DNA of 36,753 nucleotides from Candidatus Campbelliibacteriota bacterium (GCA_947311625.1 CAMZKW010000014.1:1-36753); one strand, 5' to 3'; numbered from the stretch's first letter, positions 1-9,872 are shown. Numbers and translations are program-made. The notes: a model not told the origin generated them from the letters alone.

Positions 1-1
1 A

Positions 2-7
2 TATAAT
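2..7 (+). promoter_or_regulatory. -10 box of leaderless pseudopilin gene
   Basis: TATAAT ends 7 bases before the ATG at 15, so the expected start of transcription falls on the start codon. The -35 region lies outside the window. Confidence 0.6.
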
Positions 8-14
8 TCTATAT

Positions 15-554
15 ATGTTAAAAAATATAAAAAATAAAAGAAAAAATATTATAAAAAAACAAAAAGCTTTTACTTTAATTGAACTATTAGTAGTAATAGC
101 TATAATAGGAATATTAGCTGGTATATTATTTATAGCTATTAATCCTAAAGAACGGAGTGATAAAGCAAATGAATCTAAAAGAATAGTTTTTATGAATCAA
201 TTAGAAAAAGCTTTAGATGAGTACCAATTAGATTATGGTTATTATCCAAAAACTAATTTTAATACATATGGCTATGACGGTGGAGTAAATGCAAGATATT
301 TTGAAAATAAATTAGCTCCTTATATGAAAGTTAATTTTAAAGAAAAATGATTGCATAATTGGTCCACTGATCATGAAACAGCTTTTTTCTATAAGTCCAG
401 TGGTAATAATAATTATAAAAACTATGGGGTGATGATTATATTGAAAGGTTCGAGTTATAATTCTATGGAACAAAATGATGGCGGATATCGGGGAAATTAT
501 TGAGAAAAAGGTGAACTTCCAAAATATTGTAATGATAAATATAATACAACTTAA
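15..554 (+). CDS. Type IV pilin-like (GspG/PilA-type) pseudopilin
   Basis: A 179-aa protein read with UGA=Trp (TGA codons at 348 and 498); the standard code would truncate it after 111 codons. The N-terminus is a class III prepilin signal: a basic leader (residues 1-17), then A18-FTLIELLVV with the conserved Glu5, then a hydrophobic helix to about residue 43. Ala replaces the usual Gly at the cleavage site, as in another pilin of this window (9873). The rest is a soluble GspG-like domain with two Cys-poor loops. It should be cleaved by a prepilin peptidase and assembled into a type IV pilus or pseudopilus. It stands alone before an IS element, with its own -10 box. Beyond the TAA the frame stays open for 11 more codons containing a Cys (HSGGTVCSSTD), so the ancestral protein may have been longer. 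Confidence 0.85.
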
Positions 555-635
555 CATTCTGGAGGAACAGTTTGTTCTTCAACTGATTAAATTATTCTTT
601 ATCAATTTAAAAATTTTAATTTTGGAATGAAAAAA

Positions 636-645
636 GGTGGCGCGC
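636..645. repeat. Left half of palindrome flanking the IS
   Basis: GGTGGCGCGC here and GCGTGCCACC at 2476-2485 are nearly complementary and lie just outside the IS3-type terminal repeats. A similar hairpin (GGTGGCACGC-TTC-GCGTACCACC) is intact at 20141-20163. This suggests that the IS entered a pre-existing hairpin of a genome-specific repeat type. That is inference from similarity of the arms. Confidence 0.45.
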
Positions 646-760
646 GGAGTGAACCGACCCCAAAAAAGTGGACTCAAAGTAGCCCGCTTTTTTGTTATTA
701 AACAATATATTAAAATAAGGAAAAAAATAATAAAAAATAATATACAATTGAATCTATAGA

Positions 761-1290
761 ATGGATAGTATTAAATTAAAAAAGAAAATAGTTTCTAATT
801 TAAGAAGAAAAGGTAAAAAATATAGAAAATCAAGTAAATTAAATGTTTTTGGTAATAAAACAGCTCTAAAAAAGATGATTAATGAAAGATTAGAAGCGAT
901 AAATAACAGAGAAAGGATTTGAGATTTTGAAGGAAAAAAAGTAAATTTCTTTACTTTTTTTCCGGTCCTGAACGAAGTGAAGGAATTTTCTATGTCTGAG
1001 TTTACGAAGACAGGAAAATAGGCGGCTCTGAAAGAGGACAGTTAAATTAAATGGATTGGAAAGATTATATACTTTAACAGATAGAAAGTCTGGTTATGAG
1101 TTTATCTTGCATATACCAAACGGAGAAACTATGACTATATATCAAGCTAGCTTAAAATTAAGTAAAAGAAAAGAATGAAAAAAAGTTAAACAATAGTCCT
1201 AGAAAAAGACTTAATTGATTAACTCCTTATGAAGTTTTTGTTTTAGGTCTTGATCCTGAGAAAGACTCTCGGGTTCAAGATTTAATCTAA
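761..1290 (+). pseudogene. IS30-family transposase remnant
   Basis: The first open segment (761-1021, 86 codons, one TGA as Trp) contains RERIWDFEGKK, which matches the first catalytic Asp region of IS30 transposases (usually GDWEGD). A later segment in another frame gives NNSPRKRLNWLTPYEVF (about 1192-1242), the hallmark C-terminus of IS30-family transposases. Between them are stops, frameshifts and a more GC-rich stretch around 960-1040. The N-terminal HTH domain is missing. This is clearly a dead gene. The family call rests on these two motifs. Confidence 0.7.
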
Positions 1291-1963
1291 GATCAATCTA
1301 TAATTATTATAAAATATAGAATAGTCAAATTTTTCTAAGTTTTTTAAACTAAATTTTAAAAATTAAGATAAAATATTATTTTTTTTAAAAATACTCTTTA
1401 AAAGAAAATATATAGATGTGTTTATTAATAGTGATGGTACCAATATTAAAACTATATGAAATGCACAATATGTGTCTCGATCAATTTTTTTTCCAAAAAA
1501 GAAACATATCAAAATTAAAACCAAAATTAAATATATAAGGTAATAACTTATCTTTTTTAGAAAATAAATTATTTTAAATATTTTTTTTTATTATTGAACT
1601 TAATTAAGATATAACTTAATATTATTTTAATTAAAAATGAAGGAATAATAACTCAAGATAAAACCCCCGCTCAAAATCTAAAAAAATTATCCTTTATTAT
1701 TATAAAATCATCGAATATAATATATTCAAAAAATAGATATGAAGTACTAGTAAAAAATAAAATACTTAAAATTGATATTTTCTTCATATAAATATAGTAA
1801 CATAAAAATTAAAAAAAAAAACAATAAAATCCATTTCTCAATGTCCATATTCATTATTTAAATTAGGAAACAATCTATTTCTATCTAAAATAGTTAATCT
1901 ATTTCTATCATTTAAAAATGATTTTTTTTTCTCCTCCTTCCTCTTTTTTTATTATTTCTTTCT
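1291..1963. other. AT-rich decayed region inside the IS, no intact gene
   Basis: No full gene is visible on either strand. Two short open stretches may be gene debris: about 1395-1540 (plus, contains DVFINSDGTNIKTIWN with TGA as Trp) and about 1630-1790 (plus, contains EGIITQDKTPAQNLKKL). I recognise neither. The stretch probably includes the lost 5' part of the IS3 transposase genes. Confidence 0.4.
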
Positions 1964-2443
1964 ACAGATATTACTTATCTAAAACATCAAGGAAGATTTT
2001 CTTTTCTTTCAGTAATTAAAGATATAGCTACAGGAGAGATATTAACTTACAAAATATCTCAAAAAATGAATCTTAATTTAGTTTTATCTACCATTGATAA
2101 TTTGGTTAAATATTTTAAAGAAAATAATTTAGATTCAAAGAATATTCTTTTACATTCAGATCAAGGATTTCAATATACTAATCAATCTTATCGTTACAAA
2201 TTAAAAGAATTAGGAATTATTCAATCTATGTCTAGAAAAGGGAATTCTGTAGATAATACACCCATTGAATCTTTCTTTGGACATATGAAAGATGAAATAG
2301 AATATTCTGATTTAAACTTTAATCAATTAAAAGATTTAATTGATGATTATATGGTAGAATACAATGAGAAGAGAAAGCAATGAGATAGAAAAAAGATGAT
2401 TCCTAAAGAATACAGAAATCATCTTCTTAATCCGTCCTTTTAG
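1964..2443 (+). pseudogene. IS3-family transposase (OrfB), 3' half
   Basis: The open frame encodes the C-terminal DDE integrase core of an IS3-family transposase. It contains TDITYLKHQG (first Asp), LHSDQGFQY (second Asp) and GNSVDNTPIESFFGHMKDE (catalytic Glu), then a C-terminal tail with one TGA read as Trp (KRKQ-W-DRKK). All three catalytic acidic residues survive. There is no start codon or N-terminal region upstream of 1964, only low-complexity T-rich sequence, so the gene is truncated. An internal ATG at 2066 would leave out the first catalytic Asp. The stop TAG overlaps the inner edge of the right terminal repeat. Confidence 0.8.
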
Positions 2444-2497
2444 TGTCCACTTTCTGGGGGTCGGTTCAGTTCAGAGCGTGCCACCTACTTTTTATTT

Positions 2498-3274
2498 TTA
2501 AAAAATAATTTTTAAAAATCTTTCTTTTTTATATTGATCTTCTTTAAATTCAAAATTTTGAATTTTTTCTTTTTCTAAAAAATCTAAAATTAATTCTTTT
2601 TGTCAAGGGTCAAATTCAATTCATAACTCACCATTTTTTTCTAAATAATTTTTGAATTTTTGAATTAGTTTTTTTATAAAAGACAAACCATCATCATTAG
2701 CAAAAAGCGCTCTCTCATCTTCAAAATCTAAAACTGATTTTTGGACTGTATCAATCCTATCCTTTGAAATATAGGGAGGGTTAGCTAAAATCAAATTATA
2801 TTTTTTTTTTGGAATTTGTTCAAAAATATCTGATTGATAAATATTAAAATTAGTTTTTTCTAAATTATTAATTTGAATATTTTTTTTGATTTGTAAAATA
2901 TTTTCTTTTTTTATTTCTCCAAAATCTACAAAAATTTTTTCAAAATTATTTAGTAGGGAAATCCCGATACAGCCAGAGCCGGAAAAAATATCTAGGATTT
3001 TTAAGGAATGATTTTGCGAAACAAAATCCTCATTATTTTTTATTTTTGGAAAAATGTATTCATAAATTCAAAATTCAGTTTCAGGACGTGGAATTAAAGG
3101 TCTAAATTCTAAATCAATTTTTATATTGATAAAATCAATGTTTCCAATTAAATAGGCAAGCGGATAATTTAATCTCAATTTTTTTACATCTTCTAAAAAA
3201 TCTTTAGATTTTATTCCATTGTATTTTTCCTCAAGCAATTTATTTTCTTCTCACATTGTTAAGTTTAAATTCAT
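2498..3274 (-). CDS. prmC: PrmC/HemK: release factor glutamine methyltransferase
   Basis: A 258-aa protein, close to the usual family length; four in-frame TGA codons (Trp 8, 69, 218, 224) hide it from standard-code ORF finding. It methylates the Gln of the GGQ motif in class I release factors using S-adenosylmethionine. Visible motifs are RPETE at 63-67 (PrmC substrate-recognition region), LDIFSGSGCIG at 94-104 (SAM motif I) and NPPY at 165-168, the catalytic motif that contacts the target glutamine. A -10 box 6 bases upstream fixes the start. In a UGA=Trp organism the expected client is RF1 alone. A palindrome (GATTTTGTTTCGCAAAATC) lies inside the coding region around residues 83-89, a non-conserved loop. 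The stop lies about 10 bp from the flank of the decayed IS. Confidence 0.9.
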
Positions 3275-3280
3275 TTTTTT

Positions 3281-3286
3281 ATTATA
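3281..3286 (-). promoter_or_regulatory. -10 box of leaderless prmC
   Basis: TATAAT on the minus strand ends 6 bases before the prmC ATG (3274), so transcription should start on the ATG. Confidence 0.6.
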
Positions 3287-3310
3287 ACATTTTTTTATTG
3301 TGGAAAACCC

Positions 3311-3339
3311 TTGTATTATTTTATTTTTTTTGTTATTAT
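3311..3339 (+). promoter_or_regulatory. Promoter of khpA
   Basis: TTGTAT, a 17-bp spacer and TATTAT predict a start near 3346 and a leader of about 50 nt. The leader can fold (GAGC...GCTC around a CTTG/CAAG stem). Unlike most genes here, khpA is not leaderless. Confidence 0.5.
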
Positions 3340-3396
3340 TAAAGTTAAGAGCTCTTGAGTTCCACAAGAACCAGGCTCGATTATAGGTTATAAGTA

Positions 3397-3678
3397 ATGA
3401 ATGATATGGATAATGATCAAAAATTTCTTGAGTTTGTTATAAAATCTATCGCAAATAATCCTGATGATGTTAAAGTTGAAAGGGTTATAGATGAAATGGG
3501 TGTCTTATTAACTTTAACAGTTAATAAAGATGATATGGCTCAAATTATTGGTAAAAGCGGTAGAACAGCATCAGCTGTAAGAACACTTCTAAGAGTTGTT
3601 GGAATGAAAAATAATTCTAGAGTTAACTTAAAAATTAACGAACCAGAAGGTGGAATAAAAGAAGGAGAAGAAGCGTAA
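3397..3678 (+). CDS. khpA: KH-domain RNA-binding protein KhpA
   Basis: A 93-aa, single-domain KH protein of the KhpA/YlqC family, which binds RNA and in Gram-positives works with KhpB in cell elongation and division control. The GxxG loop is GKSG at residues 52-55, within AQIIGKSGRTASAVRTLL, the typical KhpA core. The acidic N-terminus and C-terminus flank the domain. It uses no TGA codon. It often follows rpsP in other bacteria; here it lies between prmC (divergent) and ftsW, which fits a role near cell-wall growth genes. A terminator follows. Confidence 0.88.
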   Translation: MNDMDNDQKFLEFVIKSIANNPDDVKVERVIDEMGVLLTLTVNKDDMAQIIGKSGRTASAVRTLLRVVGMKNNSRVNLKINEPEGGIKEGEEA

Positions 3679-3710
3679 TCTATAATTTTGATATCAAGTT
3701 GAAAAACTAT

Positions 3711-3738
3711 AAAAAATACCGGCGGGTATTTTTTATTA
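3711..3738 (+). terminator. Rho-independent terminator after khpA
   Basis: AAAAAATACC / GGTATTTTTT with a GGCG loop, ending in a T-run. Confidence 0.75.
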
Positions 3739-3753
3739 TAAAAATAAATTTGT

Positions 3754-3759
3754 TATAAT
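3754..3759 (+). promoter_or_regulatory. -10 box of leaderless ftsW
   Basis: TATAAT ends 6 bases before the ATG at 3766. Confidence 0.65.
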
Positions 3760-3765
3760 ATTGCT

Positions 3766-4863
3766 ATGAATAAAATTGATAAAAAAATATTACTTCCTGT
3801 AATTATACTAGTTATTTTTGGTATTTTTATTTTTTTATCAGCATCTTTGATTTATTTAAAAAGTCCAAATCTATTTACTAAAATATTTTTTATTCAAATG
3901 ACTGCAATTGCCATTGGTTCCTTTTTGATTTATTTTATACAAAAAAATAAATATATTAATTATATGAGTATAAAAAATAATTCAATTTATTTTTTTGGAA
4001 TAACTCTAATATTACAATTAATAGTTTTAGTACCAGTGATAGGAGTTACGAGAAATGGTTCTACTCGGTGGTTGGATATAGGATTTATAACTATACAGCC
4101 TTCAGAAATATTCAGATTAGCGACTATTCTTTTTGTTGCAAATATTTTGTTTTTCCTTTCCAAAGAGTTGAAGAGTTTTTCTTTCTTTTTGAAGGTGAGT
4201 ATCCTACCAGTAATCTTTATAGGAGTATTTTATTTTTTCACAAAAGATTTAGGTTCTCTTATAATTCTATTATCATCTATTTTTGGAATGTTATTATTTA
4301 CAAAAATTAACAGAATAAAATTAATAATCTTAGCCATTGGTGGGGTGTTATTTATTTCTTTCATAGCTTGGAATTTTATACCTCATGCTCATGATAGAAT
4401 GAAAGATTTTATTAATCCTGAACAGGCTGACATAGCAGGTTCTTTTTATCAAAATTATAATATGATGAAAACTGTTGGTTCGGGACAATTAATAGGTGTG
4501 GGTTATGGAGAATCTTTACAAAAATTTAATGGGGTTATTCCCGAAGCAATTTCTGATTCTATTTTTTCTATTTTTGCAGAGGAATGAGGGTTTTTAGGAT
4601 CTAGTATTCTAATACTATTATATTTATTTTTTACCTATGCTATTTTTTCTAAAGTTAAATATATAAAAAATAAGTATCAAAAATATGTTGTTGTGGGGTT
4701 GGGAATAAATTTAATTTTTCCAGCATTCTATAATATAGCCGCATCTATTTCATTGGTACCTCTGAGTGGTATACCATTAACCTTTATTTCAAAAGGGGGA
4801 ACATCTATTCTTATTTCTTTAATATCTGTCGGTATTATATTACTTTTTATTAAAGAGAAATAA
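3766..4863 (+). CDS. ftsW: SEDS-family peptidoglycan polymerase, FtsW-like
   Basis: A 365-aa polytopic membrane protein (about 10 hydrophobic segments) of the SEDS family, which polymerises lipid II into glycan strands together with a class B penicillin-binding protein. Signature regions: RWLDIGFITIQPSEIFRLA near residues 103-121 (the QPSE motif), PEAISDSIFSIFAEE near 259-273 (which corresponds to PEAHTDFIF), a UGA-encoded Trp274 giving EEWGFLG, and PLSGIPLTFISKGGTS near the C-terminus. FtsW rather than RodA is suggested by the C-terminal motif and by the presence of a second SEDS gene directly downstream; the two are hard to tell apart by eye. It is leaderless. Confidence 0.85.
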
Positions 4864-4880
4864 AATATTCATTTTTATGA

Positions 4881-4886
4881 TAAAAT
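4881..4886 (+). promoter_or_regulatory. -10 box of leaderless rodA
   Basis: TAAAAT ends 6 bases before the ATG at 4893. Confidence 0.6.
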
Positions 4887-4892
4887 ATAAAA

Positions 4893-6020
4893 ATGAATAT
4901 TTTTTCTTTTTTTAAAAAAAATATAGATTGAACTCTGTTGTTTTTAGCTTTGACTATGACTTTTTTTGGTATGATAACTTTCTATTCATTTGATGGAAAT
5001 AACTCAATGTTTTGAAAACAGCTAATTTCCCTGGGAATTTCATTAGTTGTTTTTTTCAGTATAAGTTCTATGAATGTTAGATATTTAAAAAATAATAATT
5101 TAATTACGAGTTTATATTTATTTGTTATTTTTCTTTTCACAGTATTGACTATACTTGGTTCAGCATTCAATATGGGCGCCCAATCTTGATTTTCTTTAGG
5201 TTTTTTCGCCTTTCAACCAACTGATTTCGCAAAATTAATTTTAGTTTTGTTATTGGCAAAATATTTCTTTAGAAGACATTTAGAAATAAATAAAATAAAA
5301 CACCTTATAATATCTGGTTTTTATATGTCTATAATTTTTATTTTTTTATTAAAACAGCCAGACCTTGGTTCAGCTATGATTGTTTTCTTTATTTGATTTT
5401 TTATGATTATAATTCTTGGAGTTAGTAAAAAATATGTTTTCAGTTTTATAATTGGCGGAATAATTTTATCCATGTCGGCTTTTCCTTTTTTAGCAGATTA
5501 TCAAAAAAAAAGAATTTTTACATTTTTAGATCCCAGCTCTGATTTGTTAGGTTCTGGTTATAATATTAATCAAGCAAATATATCTTTAGGAAGTGGCGGG
5601 TGATTCGGAAAAGGTATTGGTGAAGGTACTCAGACTTATTTAGATTTTTTACCAGAATATGAAACAGACTTTATATTTTCAGCCTTTGGTGAAGAGTGGG
5701 GTTATGTTGGGATAATAATTTTATTTTTAATATTTTTAATATTTTCTTTTAGAATATTAAAAATTGCATATAATGCTAGAGGAAATTTTGAATCAATATT
5801 GGCTCTAGGAATTTTAATTTATTTTTCTACACATTTTATTTTACATTCAGGTATTAATTTAGGTTTATTTCCTGTAACGGGGATAACAATGCCTTTTATG
5901 TCATATGGAGGATCTCATTTAATTGTAGAATTTATTTCTTTAGGAATATTAAATTCCATAAGAAAGTCTGGATTAAAATTTAATAGAAATGATATTGAGA
6001 ATACAAATATATTTGATTAA
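4893..6020 (+). CDS. rodA: SEDS-family peptidoglycan polymerase, RodA-like
   Basis: A 375-aa polytopic SEDS protein, split by five in-frame TGA (Trp) codons that leave only fragments under the standard code. Conserved pieces are QSWFSLGFFAFQPTDFAKL (a variant of the QPSE motif), LKQPDLGSAMIV, GSGGWFGKGIGEG, LPEYETDFIFSAFGEEWGY (SEDS catalytic-loop region) and PVTGITMPFMSYGGS near the C-terminus. The PVTG-PFMSYGGS ending is typical of RodA/MrdB, the elongation polymerase. It follows ftsW by 29 bp but has its own -10 box, so the two may be transcribed separately. UGA at GWFG and GEEWGY matches Trp in homologues. Confidence 0.87.
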
Positions 6021-6059
6021 ATATTTTGTATTTTCTTTTTTTATAAAAAATTGTTAATA

Positions 6060-6065
6060 TATAAA
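6060..6065 (+). promoter_or_regulatory. Possible -10 box of the surface-protein gene
   Basis: TATAAA ends 8 bases before the ATG at 6074 in a run of TA repeats, so the exact hexamer is uncertain. Confidence 0.35.
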
Positions 6066-6073
6066 TATATATT

Positions 6074-8035
6074 ATGAAAAATAAAATAAAACATTATAAG
6101 GATAATCTTTATTCTAGAAAATATATAGATGAAAGTGAAGATGATTTAGAAAAAATAAGTAGATTAAAAAAGAAAAAAAATAACTTAGATAATAATTGAG
6201 AATCTATTTCTGAAAGGCTTGATAAAAATAATAATTTATATAAATATGACAAACAAGAAAAAAATACTTTCTCTATTATTTTTGTGATTTCTTTAATATT
6301 TTTTATTATGACCACAGCTGTGGCTGGACTATTTTTATATTTTCAAAAAACAGACATTCCTTTAAATCAATTAGAATACTCTTTACAAGCGCCCAATACT
6401 ATTGATAGTGGAGAAATATATGAATATACTTTGGAATTAGAAAATAATACAGATTTTAAATTTCATAACATAGAAGCTTTTGTAAAATATCCAAAAGGAG
6501 CAATTGATGCCAAAGATAATTACGAAAAGTTAAAAGACGATTGAGAGATTGATGATATCTTGCCTGGTGGTAAATTAAAAATAAAAAAAGAAATAGTATT
6601 CTCAGGCAGTCCTAATGATGAAAAAAAGATTCAAATAATCATAAATTATCAACTTGAAGGATATTCTTCGATTTTAACAAAGGAAAAAGAATTTTCTGTA
6701 AAAATTGAATCGGCCCCAGTCTTTGTAAAGATAGATACTCCTAAAAATATTATGTCCAATGAAGAATTTGATATAGATATTGAGGTGTTATCAAATTCTA
6801 ACACTGACTTAAAAAATTTAGTGTTTATAGGAAAGTATCCAAATGGTTTTGAAATTATCGATAATAATCCTATGGCAGATTATTCAACAAATTATAAAAA
6901 TATTTTTATAATAGATTCTTTAAAAATTGGTGAAAAAAAGAATATAAAAATAAAAGCAAAGATACAGGGTGAAAATGCAGAGACAAAAATATTATCTTTT
7001 GTTATCGGAAGTTCTGATAGTAAAAGTAATGAAATTCTAACAGAGTATTTTAATGCAAAGGAAAAAATAATTTTAAAGAAACCAAGTCTAAATTTAAAAC
7101 TTTTTTGTAATAATACTTATATTAAAGAGCATAATGTAATTATAAATGCTGGAACTATTTTAGATTGTAAGTATAAACTATATAATAATTTAACTTCAAA
7201 AATTACTAATATTTCTTTGGATTTAGAATACCAAGATGATTTGTTGGTTGAAGAAAAGATTAAGGCAGTTAATTCTTTTATAGATTCAAATAATAATATT
7301 ATTTCCTGAAATAAAAATAATGATTCTGTAATGTCTGTTCTTAAACCAGGTAATTTTATAGAAGGAGAGCTCTCGTTGCCATTTAAATCTGTTAGAGATT
7401 TGGCAGGATATGTTAAAAACCCAAATACATTATTTAATTTTAAACTAAAAGGGACAAACTTTGATAATGAAAATTCTATTGGTAATGTTCATAATGAAAT
7501 TAAAAAAGAAGTTAAATTAAATACAGATATTATTTTAGAATCAGAGACTAATTTTTATCATGATGAAGAACATCCTGATAAGTATAGTCCTTGAGAAAAT
7601 TTAGGTGGTGTAAATCCAAAGGTCGGAGAAAAAAATACATATGCAATAACTTGAAAATTATATAATTCTACTAATAGGATAAAAGATATAAAAGTTGTCG
7701 CAAGATTGCCTCTATGGGTGAAATTTGAAAATGTAATTTTTCCTGAAGGTAATTATGTAACCTATAACAAAAACACTAGGGAGGTGAAATGAAGTATAAA
7801 AAAAATAGAACCTTTTATAGGATATAGAACTGATCCTAAAAAGGTTAGTTTCAAAATTTCATATATTCCAGTATTAAATCAAGTGGGAAGTTATATTGAA
7901 CTGGTAGGAACTAAAAAATTAATTGCTAAAGATGAATACACACTTTCATACATAGAAACATCAACTGGAATAGATAATACCTTTATTGATGATGGTAATG
8001 TCCCTTACGGAACAGGGAGGATAATATTAAAATAA
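6074..8035 (+). CDS. Large membrane-anchored surface protein with beta-sandwich repeats
   Basis: A 653-aa protein made of six standard-code fragments joined at TGA codons. Residues 1-65 are highly charged and probably cytoplasmic, residues 66-90 form one membrane segment, and about 560 residues follow outside. The outer part has repeats of the kind found in DUF11/CARDB-like adhesion domains: phrases such as IDSGEIYEYTLELENNTDF, IMSNEEFDIDIEVLSNSNT and VGEKNTYAITWKLYNSTN (sequence to polarity change within each unit) suggest at least four Ig-like modules. CPR genomes often carry such proteins near pilus and wall genes, possibly for host contact, but no specific function can be given. The gene ends in a bidirectional terminator shared with glutaredoxin. 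Confidence 0.75.
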
Positions 8036-8068
8036 AAAACTAATTTTTTAAAAAATTAGTTTTTTATT
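8034..8068. terminator. Bidirectional terminator, perfect 32-nt palindrome
   Basis: AAAAAACTAATTTTTT (8034-8049) and its exact reverse complement (8050-8065) overlap the stop codons of both convergent genes. It serves the surface-protein gene and glutaredoxin. Confidence 0.75.
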
Positions 8069-8297
8069 TTATGTTTAGCAATTCAGCTATTCTTGGTTGG
8101 TCAAAACCAATTATAACTTCATCCCCAATCTTTGATACTGGTACACCCATTTGTCCTGTTAATTCTACCATTTCTTTACCTTTAGCTTGGTCTTCAGCAA
8201 CATTATAATCTACATATTCTATATTATTTTGAGTTAAATAAGCTTTAATCATATTACAATACATACATGATGGTGTTGAGTAAATTTCTACTTTCAT
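8064..8297 (-). CDS. Glutaredoxin-like thiol-disulfide oxidoreductase
   Basis: A 77-aa, single-domain glutaredoxin/NrdH-type protein. The active site is C11-M-Y-C14 in STPSCMYCNMIKAYL, followed by the cis-Pro loop GVPVSKIG and a C-terminal GFDQPRIAELL, which matches the family pattern GFxxxxL. Such proteins reduce disulfides or donate electrons to ribonucleotide reductase; without the partner reductase in view the exact donor is unknown. No TGA codon is used. It is convergent with the surface-protein gene. No good -10 box is visible at the spacing seen for other genes (TTAATA at best). Confidence 0.88.
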   Translation of the reverse strand: MKVEIYSTPSCMYCNMIKAYLTQNNIEYVDYNVAEDQAKGKEMVELTGQMGVPVSKIGDEVIIGFDQPRIAELLNIK

Positions 8298-8385
8298 ATT
8301 CTTTATTAATTATTTTCTTATAATGTGTTTAAATTTTAACATTTTTTTTTTATTTATCAAATTATAAATTAGCATTACTTAATGA

Positions 8386-8391
8386 TATAAT
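8386..8391 (+). promoter_or_regulatory. -10 box of leaderless ATP-grasp-like gene
   Basis: TATAAT ends 7 bases before the ATG at 8399. Confidence 0.6.
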
Positions 8392-8398
8392 AATTTAT

Positions 8399-9223
8399 AT
8401 GAGAAAAAATATATTGATTTTAATTTCAGAAAAAAAAAATAATGATAATTTTATAAATTGAATAAAAGAAATATTTGGTTTAGAAAATTTAGATATTTTT
8501 GTTATCGATAATAATTTAGAAAAATTAGATACAAAATTATTAACAGCAGATTATATTTTAAATTTTATAGAAGATAAAGAAAAGTATGAATATATTCAAA
8601 AAAAAATAGAATTACTTAAAATTCCTTTTTTTGGGAATAATTTAATAGATATAAAATTATTTTCAGAAAAAAATAATTTTAAAAAAATTATAAATAAGTC
8701 TAAATTTAAAACACCAGTTTTTGAAAAAATTTCTAAAAATAACCCTCTAGATTTATTTAATAATTTTCCGCAACCGTCAAGAATTTTTTCAAATGAAAAT
8801 AAATTCTTTTCAGGAAAATTATCATCACCAGATGATTTGAAAAATATTTTTGATAAAAATTCTAATTTAGAGGATTGTTTTATTGAAGAATTTATAGATG
8901 GAAAAGAAATATACGTCTTATCTTTTATGTTTTATGATGAGAGAATTATTTTACCAGTTATAAATAATAATGGTAATTTTGAAAGAATTGAAAAGTCTTT
9001 GGAAGAAGAAATAAAAAATAATATTAAAGACTTTTTTAAATATAGTGATATAAAAAGCTTTGCTCTATTTAATTTAATGTATTCAGAAAAAAGAGGTTTA
9101 TATTTTTTGAATATTTTTATAAATAATTCTATTATATATAAATATTCTAATCTTTTAGAAGAAATATTGGAAATACATAAATATTTAAATTTAAAAAAAA
9201 TATTTAAAAGAGATTTGTTTTAA
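8399..9223 (+). CDS. Degenerate ATP-grasp protein resembling D-Ala-D-Ala ligase
   Basis: A 274-aa protein, very rich in Ile, Asn and Lys, with one TGA (Trp21). The order of elements recalls D-alanine-D-alanine ligases: an N-terminal Rossmann-like half (KNILILISEKKN), a central part (KFKTPVF), then CFIEEFIDGKEIYVLSFMF, which looks like the ATP-grasp strand (EEYIxGREFxV), and a final region SFALFNLMYSEKRGLYFLNI resembling the Mg-binding end. The canonical catalytic N-T-x-P-G ending is not present: the gene stops after a helix-rich tail. It may be an inactive relative or a fast-evolving ligase. Its position 3 kb after two SEDS genes would suit a wall-precursor role, but this is weak. Confidence 0.45.
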
Positions 9224-9237
9224 GTCTTTTTTTAATA

Positions 9238-9243
9238 TATAAT
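9238..9243 (+). promoter_or_regulatory. -10 box of pseudopilin operon
   Basis: TATAAT ends 6 bases before the ATG at 9250, the first gene of a four-gene pseudopilin operon. Confidence 0.65.
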
Positions 9244-9249
9244 TATTCT

Positions 9250-9864
9250 ATGATAAAAAAAAATGGAAAAAATCTTGAAAAAGGTTTTACTCTATTGGAG
9301 TTATTAGTTGTAATTGCCCTAATGGGAATTATATATTCTGTGACATTAAGTAATTACAATGGTATGAATAAGTCCATAGAATTAAAAAATATGGCATATA
9401 GTCTCGCCCTATCAGTAAGGGAAACTCAGGTTTATGGTATAAATAAAAAACTTGATTCAGGAACTTTTTCAGATAGCAATCCTTATCCTTTTGGTTTATA
9501 TCTTGACCTATCAAATAATAATCAAATTATTCTCTTTAAAGATAAAAATTCAACAAATAATAAGTTTGATGGTAATTGTTCTACAAATACAATAGAGTGT
9601 AATAGGTTAATTAGTTTTAATGGTGGAAATCATATTTCTAAAATTAGAGTTAAATCTCTTGGGAATCCTTGAGCTGATTTTAGTGGTAAATTAAATATTT
9701 TTTTTAAAAGACCAAATCCCGATGCAAAAATTATAGATAATAATAATGCATCTAATATATATTCAAGGGTTGGGATTGAGTTATCAAGTCAAAGTGGAAC
9801 ATATAAATCCTGTGTTGAAATTGGTTCTGCAGGGGATATAACAATAAAAGGGGTGTGTAATTAA
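9250..9864 (+). CDS. Minor pseudopilin, GspH/FimT-type
   Basis: A 204-aa protein, read through TGA at 9670 (Trp141). It has a short basic leader KNLEKG followed by FTLLELLVVIALMGIIYS, a standard prepilin N-terminus with Gly-Phe cleavage and Glu5. The mature part, with KNMAYSLALSVRETQVYG (helix) and a Cys-containing beta region, fits GspH/FimT minor pseudopilins. It is the first gene of a compact group (9250-11576) that looks like the minor pseudopilin set H-J-I-K, which primes pilus assembly at the inner membrane. It is leaderless. The family assignment within the set is by position and N-terminal type. Confidence 0.82.
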
Positions 9865-9872
9865 ATTAAAAA

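Larger units (their letters stand above)
650..2468 (+). mobile_element. Decayed IS3-family element with nested IS30-type debris
   Basis: Terminal inverted repeats of IS3 type bound the element: TGAACCGACCCCAAAAAAGT starts at 650, and 2442-2468 is its imperfect reverse complement ending GGTCGGTTCA. Inside are an IS30-type transposase remnant (761-1290), about 670 bp of AT-rich debris, and the 3' half of an IS3 orfB transposase (1964-2443). The IS3 orfA and the N-terminal half of orfB are not recognisable, so the element should be immobile on its own. No clear target duplication is visible. Both transposase remnants carry in-frame TGA at plausible Trp positions, so these elements lived in a UGA=Trp host before decay. 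Confidence 0.75.
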
